Part shown: positions 7,209 to 12,764 of the stretch, piece after piece
Numbering within the stretch: position 1 is the stretch's first letter
Layout of the letters: each line of letters opens with the position of its first letter
Position numbers and translations under genes: made by a program
Notes under the pieces: model-generated
Seen by the model: the letters and a program-made list of their open reading frames with translations, nothing else
Databases searched by the model: none
What the model was told of the DNA's origin: nothing
Source of the DNA: Bradyrhizobium sp.
GTDB lineage: Bacteria; Pseudomonadota; Alphaproteobacteria; Rhizobiales; Xanthobacteraceae
Length of the DNA stretch: 12,764 nucleotides
NCBI GenBank assembly: GCA_028290165.1
Contig: JAQGKJ010000755.1
Coordinates: forward strand, 1 to 12,764
Reading direction: 5' to 3'

Positions 7209-7844
7209 ATGCCAAAACCCTTCGCCAAGCTGACGGCGATTGCCGCGCCGATCATGCGCACCAATATCGACACAGACGTCATCATCCGCATCGATCGTAT
7301 CATCGGAAACTCCGTTCGCGGCACTCTTGGGAAATGGGCGTTCGGCGCATTGCGCTATCTGCCGGACGGTTCGGAAAACCCGGAATTCATCCTGAACCGC
7401 GAGCCGTACCGGCAGGCGGAAATCCTCGTGACGGGGCCGAATTTTGGCTGTGGCTCCTCCCGCGAGGCCGCGGTGTGGTCGCTGCAGGAGATGGGGATCC
7501 GCGCCGTCATCGGGTCGGGCTTCGGTGATATTTTTTTCGCCAACTGCTTTCAGAATGGCATCCTCCCCATCGTAATCGACAAGGAAATTGTCGATGGCCT
7601 TGCCGCGGAGATTGAGGTCACACAGGGAGCCGGATGCATCGGCATCGATCTGCAGGAACAGACGATCACATCACCCTCGGGGAAACGACATAGTTTTGAG
7701 ATTGATCCGCGCCAGCGCGTCGGACTGCTTGAAGGTCTCGATGAAGTCGCACTGACAATGCAGCGCGACGACGAAATCCGCGCCTTTCAGGCAGCCGACC
7801 GCGTAGCGCGGCCGTGGATACATTTCGCTAGGAAATCGGCATGA
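7209..7844 (+). CDS. leuD: 3-isopropylmalate dehydratase small subunit-like protein (LeuD paralogue)
   Basis: Swivelling-domain subunit (211 aa, normal length) that completes the hydro-lyase with the LeuC-like chain. Family landmarks: TNIDTDVIIRIDRI (18-31), GSENPEFILN (54-63), VTGPNFGCGSSREAAVWSLQ (74-93), FGDIFFANCFQNGILPIV (105-122) and VGLLEGLDEVALTM near the end. Two blocks differ from biosynthetic LeuD: the usual DQIIPKQF is DVIIRIDR here, and GSSREHAPWAL is GSSREAAVWSL. The changed positions flank the substrate cleft, which suggests a different acid substrate or relaxed constraint (inference). The ATG directly follows the leuC-like stop codon, with GGAG 8 bases upstream; the gene ends with ATGA, shared with the leuB-like start. 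It is intact even though its partner is interrupted. Confidence 0.9.
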   Translation: MPKPFAKLTAIAAPIMRTNIDTDVIIRIDRIIGNSVRGTLGKWAFGALRYLPDGSENPEFILNREPYRQAEILVTGPNFGCGSSREAAVWSLQEMGIRAVIGSGFGDIFFANCFQNGILPIVIDKEIVDGLAAEIEVTQGAGCIGIDLQEQTITSPSGKRHSFEIDPRQRVGLLEGLDEVALTMQRDDEIRAFQAADRVARPWIHFARKSA

Positions 7845-8980
7845 ACAGTCTGTCCAACATGATCAAGGTGGCCGTGGTCGGCGGCGAGGGCATCGGCCCG
7901 GAAGTGACGGCGCAGGCGCATCGGATTCTCAACTGGTTCGCCGTAAAGCGAAACGTGCCGGTGGTGCTTCGCGAAGCGCAATACGGCCTCATCCCCTATC
8001 TTGCGACCGGCAAGGTGTTGCCAGAGGACACCGCGGAAGCGATGGACGCAGCCGACGCCATTCTTTGGGGCGCGACGGGCGGTCCGGAGACGAAAGAGGT
8101 CCCCCCCGCAGCGCGCAAGGCGGGAGGCCTGCTGTCAATGCGCAGCAAATACGATCTTTACGCCAACCTGAGGCCTGTTCGGGCTAATCCGGTTTTGGCC
8201 GAGTCGGCGCCGCTCAAGGCTCGTGTGCTCAGGGATGTCGACTTCGTCATCATTCGGGAGCTAACCAGTGGCATTTATTTCGGAGAGCCCCGCGGCATCG
8301 AAACGCTCGCCGACGGGCAGCGTCGCGGCTTCAACACTGAGCAGTACACTACCAATCAGATCCGACGCGTGGCACGGGCCGCTTTCGAGTTGGCGCGGAC
8401 GCGAAAAGGAAGAGTCTGTTCCGTAGACAAAGCGAATGTTTTGGAGACCAACGTGTTGTGGCGCGAGGAAGTCATTCGGCTGCACGTCGCGGAATTCTCC
8501 GATGTTGAACTCAGCCATCTCTATGTCGACAACGCCGCGATGCAGATCGTCCGGGAGCCGGCACAGTTCGATGTGATGGTGACCGGCAACATCTTCGGCG
8601 ACATTCTCTCCGATTGCGCGGCGATGGCATCGGGTTCGCTCGGCATGCTGCCATCGGCATCGCTTGGTCCAGTCGATAAGTTCGGCCGTCGCAAAGCGCT
8701 CTACGAACCGGTCCATGGCAGTGCGCCCGACATCGCGGGCAAGGGCATTGCCAATCCGCTCGGTTCCATTCTCAGCGTCGCCATGATGCTGCGCATGTCG
8801 CTCAACCGGCCCGATGATGCAATCTTGCTCGAACAGGCCGTGGATGCCGCCTTGGCAGCAGGTGCGCGAACGGCTGACATTGCCGAACCGGGAGCAACAA
8901 AAATCTCGACCCAGGAAATGGGCGATGCGGTGCTGAACGCGCTTGAGAAGGTCGCCGGCAAGGAGAGGGAGCACGCGTGA
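7841..8980 (+). CDS. leuB: 3-isopropylmalate dehydrogenase-like beta-decarboxylating dehydrogenase (LeuB paralogue)
   Basis: NAD(P)-dependent oxidative decarboxylase of 2-hydroxy acids with a malate core (379 aa). Catalytic residues are all visible: Arg101, Arg111 and Arg139, Tyr146 in [12 protein letters not shown] (139-150), Lys197 in [11 protein letters not shown] (194-204), Asp230 in LYVDNAAMQ, and Asp254 and Asp258 in [26 protein letters not shown] (292-306) is the dinucleotide-binding loop. The RELTxGIYFG motif places it with LeuB rather than isocitrate, homoisocitrate or tartrate dehydrogenases, which have REN-TEG. The N-terminal GGEGIGPE replaces the usual GDGIGPE. The start at 7841 overlaps the leuD-like stop (ATGA), with AGGA upstream; Met7 is an alternative. 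Grouping with an importer suggests a catabolic paralogue rather than the housekeeping leucine gene (inference). Confidence 0.92.
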   Translation: MNSLSNMIKVAVVGGEGIGPEVTAQAHRILNWFAVKRNVPVVLREAQYGLIPYLATGKVLPEDTAEAMDAADAILWGATGGPETKEVPPAARKAGGLLSMRSKYDLYANLRPVRANPVLAESAPLKARVLRDVDFVIIRELTSGIYFGEPRGIETLADGQRRGFNTEQYTTNQIRRVARAAFELARTRKGRVCSVDKANVLETNVLWREEVIRLHVAEFSDVELSHLYVDNAAMQIVREPAQFDVMVTGNIFGDILSDCAAMASGSLGMLPSASLGPVDKFGRRKALYEPVHGSAPDIAGKGIANPLGSILSVAMMLRMSLNRPDDAILLEQAVDAALAAGARTADIAEPGATKISTQEMGDAVLNALEKVAGKEREHA

Positions 8981-10029
8981 TGACAACACACTTCACGAGA
9001 CGCTCGGCGCTAACGATCATCGCTAGCGGCGGCGCCGCTCTCACAGCCGGTCGGGCTTGGGCCGAAGACAAGAGCGGCCGCGTGATCTATCCGGTGGCGG
9101 TGCCCGTTTATCAGACCCAGTTTGTGGCCGACAGAATTGGATACTTCAAGGAAGCCGGCCTCGACTGCAAACTGATTCAGGGCGGCAGCGGCGTCAAAAC
9201 GCGCGAGATCATCGCCTCTTCACAAGGCGACATCGGTATCGGCGACATCACCCATCCGATGCAATTGAGCAATCACGGTCGCAACGGACGGGTGCTGATG
9301 CCTGTCGATACAAGAAGCAGTTCGGTGATGTTCATCATCCGCAAGGACCTGAAGGACCAAGGCATCACGACGCTGGAAGCGTTAACAGCATGGAAACGGC
9401 CTGACGGGCGCAAGCCGATCGTCTCGGTGTCGTCGCTCGGAGGCGCCAACCACGTCTGGGCGTCCTACTACATGGAAACGATGGGGCTCGACGATAAGGT
9501 CACCTGGATCGGCACAGGCAATGTCGACACCATGCTGGGCTCGCTGAAGACCAAGCAGGTCGACGTGCTCGTGAGTTCGTTGTCGTTGCTGAATGAATCG
9601 GTGGAGCAGGGCTGGGGAGCCCTCTTGTTCGATGGCACCGACGAAGCGATCTGGGACAAATATATTGGCGGCAAGGTCCCGGTCACGTCGCATTTCACCC
9701 TACAGTCGACGATCGACAAGGATCCGCCCAAGATGCAAGCGTTTGTCACGGCCCTGTGGCGGGCCACCCAGTGGATCAAGGCGCATTCACCGGACGAAAT
9801 CTACGGAGCCATCGAACCCTACGTCGGCAGCACGTCGCGCAGCGCCAACATCCTTGAAATCACCGTGCTTCAAAAAGTCGTCGACTATGACGCTTCAATT
9901 GATGCGGCAGGCTGGGCACGAGGCGAAAAGGTCTGGTTCCGGGAAATGACCGGCATCAAGCCGCTTACGATAGCCGAAGTCGTCAGCCCCAGCTTCATCG
10001 AAGTGGCGCGAAAGGCGTATCCGGGTTGA
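8980..10029 (+). CDS. ABC transporter substrate-binding protein, NMT1/SsuA/TauA-like
   Basis: Periplasmic binding protein (349 aa) that captures the substrate for the importer encoded by the next two genes. The N-terminus has a twin-arginine-like leader: TRRSALT at 6-12, a hydrophobic stretch 13-23, and AWA before Glu29 as a probable signal peptidase site. The mature protein begins with VIYPVAVPVYQTQFVADRIG and YFKEAGLDCKLIQGGSG, the usual first lobe in which the ligand loops of SsuA/TauA proteins lie. DIGIGDITHPMQL and VSVSSLGGANHVWASYYMET follow as in the family. The ATG at 8980 shares one base with the leuB-like stop and has a GA-rich ribosome binding site (within 8961-8971); a GTG three bases earlier is possible. 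Family members bind taurine, sulfonates, nitrate, pyrimidine precursors or aromatic acids such as phthalate; the ligand here is unknown, but the operon points to an organic acid. Confidence 0.92.
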   Translation: MTTHFTRRSALTIIASGGAALTAGRAWAEDKSGRVIYPVAVPVYQTQFVADRIGYFKEAGLDCKLIQGGSGVKTREIIASSQGDIGIGDITHPMQLSNHGRNGRVLMPVDTRSSSVMFIIRKDLKDQGITTLEALTAWKRPDGRKPIVSVSSLGGANHVWASYYMETMGLDDKVTWIGTGNVDTMLGSLKTKQVDVLVSSLSLLNESVEQGWGALLFDGTDEAIWDKYIGGKVPVTSHFTLQSTIDKDPPKMQAFVTALWRATQWIKAHSPDEIYGAIEPYVGSTSRSANILEITVLQKVVDYDASIDAAGWARGEKVWFREMTGIKPLTIAEVVSPSFIEVARKAYPG

Positions 10030-10040
10030 AAGTGCAGGAC

Positions 10041-10859
10041 ATGTCCGCGATGACGCTCGATCATTCGCCGGATGTGCAGCGGATCGACGTCAGGGGATTG
10101 AGTAAAACGTTCCAGCTTGCGGGCACGGCGATCGAGGCGGTGCGCGATATATCGTTCAACGTCCGGCGCGGCGAATTCGTCGCCTTGCTGGGGCCTACCG
10201 GCTCTGGCAAGAGCACCATCCTCAACATGATCGCGACTTTGATAAAGCCCTCCAGCGGCCAGATACTGATCGACGGCACGCCCGTCATTCCCGGCAAAGC
10301 GACGCCAAATGTCGGCTACGTGTTTCAGCGTGATACGTTGTTTCCCTGGCGAACGGTCGCCGACAATATCGGCTACGGTTTGCAACTGGCCGGCATTCCC
10401 GATGCGGAGCGGAGGCAGCGCATTGCGGCCTGTGTGGCACAAGCAGGCCTCCGGGGCTTCGAACAGGCTTACCCATCGGCCTTGTCGGGCGGAATGCGCC
10501 AGCGCGCGGCGCTGATGCGAACGCTGGTTGTCGAGCCGCAAATCTTGCTGATGGACGAGCCGTTCGGCGCGCTCGATACCCATACCAAGATCGACATGCA
10601 CGACGTTCTGCTGCGGATCTGGGAACGCGAGCAGCAAACAGTTTTGTTCGTGACGCATGACCTTGGCGAGGCCTTGACACTGGCCGATCGCATCATCCTG
10701 TTTTCCGCGCGGCCCGGTCAGATCAAGGATATGTTCGAGGTGGACTTTGCGCGGCCGCGCGATGCGGTGAAGGTTCGCGAGACGCCGCGCTACGCCAAGC
10801 TGTTTCAGCATATCTGGCACTCTCTCGGGGAAGAGTTCGTCAAAGGCCGCAGCCCATGA
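10041..10859 (+). CDS. ABC transporter ATP-binding protein, SsuB/TauB/nitrate type
   Basis: Cytoplasmic ATPase of the importer (272 aa). All nucleotide-binding motifs are intact: Walker A GPTGSGKST (51-59), Q-loop VFQRDTLFPW (94-103), signature LSGGMRQR (148-155), Walker B ILLMDEPFGALD (168-179) and the switch histidine in VTHDLGEAL (204-212). The phrase DTLFPWRTVADNI is typical of the taurine/nitrate/sulfonate subfamily. The start is uncertain: TTG at 10026 would overlap the binding-protein stop as TTGA, ATG at 10041 is used here, and ATG at 10050 has AGGA ten bases upstream. The gene ends in ATGA, shared with the permease start, so the three transporter genes are translated as a unit. Confidence 0.95.
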   Translation: MSAMTLDHSPDVQRIDVRGLSKTFQLAGTAIEAVRDISFNVRRGEFVALLGPTGSGKSTILNMIATLIKPSSGQILIDGTPVIPGKATPNVGYVFQRDTLFPWRTVADNIGYGLQLAGIPDAERRQRIAACVAQAGLRGFEQAYPSALSGGMRQRAALMRTLVVEPQILLMDEPFGALDTHTKIDMHDVLLRIWEREQQTVLFVTHDLGEALTLADRIILFSARPGQIKDMFEVDFARPRDAVKVRETPRYAKLFQHIWHSLGEEFVKGRSP

Positions 10860-11728
10860 GAACCCGTCGACCCGTCAGCACCATGGTCTGGCAGGCACTC
10901 ATCTGCGTCGCGGGGCTTTCGATCTGGCAATGGGGATATGATCTGCACGCCCGCGTCCCTTGGCTCGTGCCGGATCTGCTCGATCCATATTTCGTGTCAA
11001 AACCTTCCGAGATATTCGAGCACTTTCTCGTCCTGAGCTGCTTCAAGTCCAAGCTGGGTCTGTTCAACGGCTGGTTCAACGGCGATTTCGCCAAGTGTAT
11101 GGCGCGCAATGAAAACAACTTATGGATCGCTACCGCCATCACGCTCAAGAATACCTTCTTCGGCTTCGTGACCGGTGTCTCCAGCGGCTTTGCGGCCGGT
11201 TTAATTCTCGGGCGCTCGGATCGGCTCAGCGCCATTTTCCAGCCCTTCATCACGGCTGTGAACTCCATTCCAAGGATCGCGCTGGCGCCGATCATCGTAT
11301 CGGCGTTCGGGATCGGCGACACCTCGAAAGTCGTGACGTCGTGGATCGTGGTCGTGTTCCTGGTGTTCTTCAACACGTTCGAGGGCGCGCGCTCGATCGA
11401 CGAGGGCTTTGTCAATGTCGCGCGCCTGCTTGGCGCCAGCGAATGGCAGATCACCCGCACGGTGGTGATTCCCTCGACGATGGCCTGGGTATTCGCCTCG
11501 CTTTCACCGGCGATTTCCTTTGCGTTGATAGGCGTCATCGTCGGCGAATTTATCGGCGCGGAACGGGGAATTGGCCGCCTGATTATCGAGTCGGAGGCGC
11601 GGGCAGAAGCTTCCGGGATGATGGTAGCGGTGATCGTGCTGATGCTGGTTGGTGTGGCGCTCTCGGCCATGATCTGGCGACTGCAGGCCTATCTGTTGCG
11701 CTGGCAGCAGCACAATATGGTAGAGTAG
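10856..11728 (+). CDS. ABC transporter permease, SsuC/TauC type, with an extended first periplasmic segment
   Basis: Inner-membrane channel of the importer (290 aa); family members are usually about 250-270. Hydrophobic segments are seen at about 10-26, 98-118, 138-152, 160-174, 211-236 and 255-275. The cytoplasmic EAA loop that docks on the ATPase is FEGARSIDEGFVNVARLLGA (175-194) followed by IPS at 205-207. Between the first helix and the transport domain there is a stretch (about 60-90, with Cys62 and Cys81 and WFNGDFAK) roughly 25 residues longer than in E. coli SsuC. The ATG overlaps the ATPase stop by four bases, and the isomerase gene begins 29 bases after its stop. Substrate unknown. 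Confidence 0.93.
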   Translation: MRTRRPVSTMVWQALICVAGLSIWQWGYDLHARVPWLVPDLLDPYFVSKPSEIFEHFLVLSCFKSKLGLFNGWFNGDFAKCMARNENNLWIATAITLKNTFFGFVTGVSSGFAAGLILGRSDRLSAIFQPFITAVNSIPRIALAPIIVSAFGIGDTSKVVTSWIVVVFLVFFNTFEGARSIDEGFVNVARLLGASEWQITRTVVIPSTMAWVFASLSPAISFALIGVIVGEFIGAERGIGRLIIESEARAEASGMMVAVIVLMLVGVALSAMIWRLQAYLLRWQQHNMVE

Positions 11729-11757
11729 GCGCGGCTGATCTCGCAAAAGGTGTCCCG

Positions 11758-12414
11758 ATGAGCATACAAATCTACGGATTTTGGCGGTCGATTGCTTCGT
11801 TTCGTGTACGGGTTGCTCTCCGGCTCAAGGGCCTGCCATTCGAGGAAACCCCGATCGACATTCTTTCCGGCGAGCAATTCGAGGCGGGTTATGAGGCCGT
11901 TAACGCCGAGCGCGTGGTGCCGACGTTTATTCACGACGGCCATTCCGTGTTTCAGTCGCTGGCGATCATCGAATATCTCGAGGACATCCAGCCCAAACCG
12001 CGGCTGATACCGCAAGATCCAAAGGAGCGAGCCTACGCGCGTTCGCTGGCGTTGATGACGATCGCCGATTCGCATCCCCTGCTGGTGCCCCGCGTCCGCA
12101 ATCATCTCGCCAAAACATTTGGCGCCGACGCCAAGGCGATCGAGGACTGGGGCAAACATTGGACGACCGAGGGCCTTGCGACCTATGAGCGATTGCTTGC
12201 ACGCCGTGCGCCGGCGCCCTTTGCGCTGGGCGTCGAGCCGGGTCTCGCGGACATCTGTATCGCCGGCCAGGTCGTCGGCGCGCATTATCTCAAGCTGGAC
12301 CTCAACGCCTTTCCAATCGTATCGCGCCTCGCGGACCGCTGCTTCGAGATGCCGGCGTTCGCGACGTCTCATCCGTTCGAGCAGCCGGGATTTAAGACAG
12401 CAGCCCCGCACTAA
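11758..12414 (+). CDS. Glutathione-dependent maleylpyruvate/maleylacetoacetate isomerase (zeta-class GST)
   Basis: Converts a cis-unsaturated ring-cleavage product (maleylpyruvate or maleylacetoacetate) to its fumaryl isomer with glutathione. The 218-residue protein follows the NagL/MaiA pattern: IYGFWRSIASFRVRVALRLK (5-24), VVPTFIHD (53-60), the glutathione-contact QSLAIIEYLE (66-75), IADSHPLLVPRVRNHLAKTF (102-121) with GADAKAIEDWGKHW after it, and the GST C-terminal motif PGLADICIAGQV (161-172). The zeta hallmark SSC is replaced by RSIAS, resembling NagL (RSGTS), so Ser11 is the likely catalytic serine. The ATG at 11758 has AAAGG seven bases upstream; the frame is open far upstream, but that part lies within the permease gene. 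It is probably the last gene of the operon and implies that an aromatic ring-fission acid belongs to the pathway. Confidence 0.9.
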   Translation: MSIQIYGFWRSIASFRVRVALRLKGLPFEETPIDILSGEQFEAGYEAVNAERVVPTFIHDGHSVFQSLAIIEYLEDIQPKPRLIPQDPKERAYARSLALMTIADSHPLLVPRVRNHLAKTFGADAKAIEDWGKHWTTEGLATYERLLARRAPAPFALGVEPGLADICIAGQVVGAHYLKLDLNAFPIVSRLADRCFEMPAFATSHPFEQPGFKTAAPH

Positions 12415-12416
12415 TG

Positions 12417-12764
12417 TTAGACATCGAGGCCGAGCACCCTCGCGGCATTTCCGCCGGCGATCTGGGCCAGCGTCGTCTCGTCCATCCCGCGCACCCCCGC
12501 GATGTGTCCGATTGGATTATATTCAGCCATGTCGAACGGGTAGTCGGTGCCCATCACGATACGGTCAGGGCCGAAGACATCGATCAGATACGCCAGCTGG
12601 TGATAGGAAAAAACCACGGTGTCGAGAAAGACCTGCCGCAGATAGGTCGTTGGCGGCAACGGCAACTCGCCATGAGAATCCTTCCGGGCTCCCCAGGCGT
12701 GATCGATCCGCCCCGAATAGCCGGGAAGATATCCGCCACCGTGCACAGCCATCAACTTCAGATC
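12417..12764 (-). CDS. ACMSD-like amidohydrolase family protein (N-terminus off window)
   Basis: C-terminal 115 residues of an amidohydrolase-2 (PF04909-type) TIM-barrel enzyme; relatives include aminocarboxymuconate-semialdehyde decarboxylase and 2,3- or 2,6-dihydroxybenzoate-type decarboxylases. Visible motifs are KLMAVHGGGYLPGYSGRIDH, whose histidine is expected in the active site, and FGPDRIVMGTDYPFDM with the conserved metal-ligand aspartate in GTDYP. The IAGGNAARVLGL ending is typical for the family. The frame remains open to the right edge, so roughly two thirds of the usual ~330 residues are missing. Its TAA lies 2 bases from the isomerase stop, so the genes converge and no terminator fits between them. 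A decarboxylase or hydrolase of an aromatic-derived acid would suit the neighbourhood, but the reaction cannot be assigned. Confidence 0.88.
   Translation of the reverse strand, partial: DLKLMAVHGGGYLPGYSGRIDHAWGARKDSHGELPLPPTTYLRQVFLDTVVFSYHQLAYLIDVFGPDRIVMGTDYPFDMAEYNPIGHIAGVRGMDETTLAQIAGGNAARVLGLDV

Noticed and set aside
9885..10820. 311-codon minus-strand open frame
   Set aside because: Antisense to the binding protein and ATPase genes; contains no domain I recognise.
11122..11757. 212 extra codons upstream of the isomerase in the same frame
   Set aside because: They lie within the permease gene, are rich in Arg and His, and the isomerase has its own ATG, ribosome binding site and conserved N-terminus at 11758.

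Overview
The window comes from a GC-rich proteobacterium, most likely an alphaproteobacterium of the Bradyrhizobium/Rhizobiales type. This rests on overall base and codon use, the long antisense open frames typical of high GC, and the family mix; no marker gene is present to prove it. It is an accessory catabolic region. There is no rRNA, tRNA, CRISPR array, insertion sequence or phage gene, and no transcriptional regulator.

Region 1 (1-2751, minus strand) is a three-gene molybdenum hydroxylase operon in the order [2Fe-2S] subunit, FAD subunit, molybdopterin subunit. The last gene runs off the left edge. The genes overlap by GTGA and ATGA, and the first two subunits closely resemble E. coli PaoA and PaoB, including the four cysteines of the extra [4Fe-4S] cluster in the FAD subunit. 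A 355-base gap without a gene (2752-3106) follows.

Region 2 (3107-5525) holds a GNAT acetyltransferase (+), a CaiB/BaiF family III CoA-transferase (+) ending in a clear rho-independent terminator, and a small DUF805 membrane protein (-).

Region 3 (5799-12414, plus strand) is a tightly packed run of seven genes: leuC-like, leuD-like, leuB-like, an ABC importer of the taurine/nitrate/sulfonate type (binding protein, ATPase, permease), and a maleylpyruvate/maleylacetoacetate isomerase-type glutathione transferase. Most neighbours abut or overlap by a few bases. The leuC-like gene has an in-frame amber codon at 6951-6953, where other LeuC proteins carry lysine. The remaining 84 codons, including two of the three Fe-S cysteines, are intact after it, so the gene is either very recently broken, misread in sequencing, or read through.

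Region 4 (12417-12764, minus strand) is the C-terminal end of an ACMSD-like amidohydrolase/decarboxylase, convergent with the isomerase.

Together (inference): the importer brings in an organic acid; the LeuCDB-like set would isomerise or hydrate a substituted dicarboxylate and oxidatively decarboxylate it; the glutathione-dependent isomerase would act on a cis-unsaturated ring-cleavage acid; and the CoA-transferase, molybdenum hydroxylase and amidohydrolase would handle acyl-CoA activation, aldehyde or heteroaromatic oxidation and decarboxylation. The substrate cannot be read from the sequence. Coupling a leucine-type leuCDB set to an importer and an aromatic-acid isomerase is the most unusual feature of the window.
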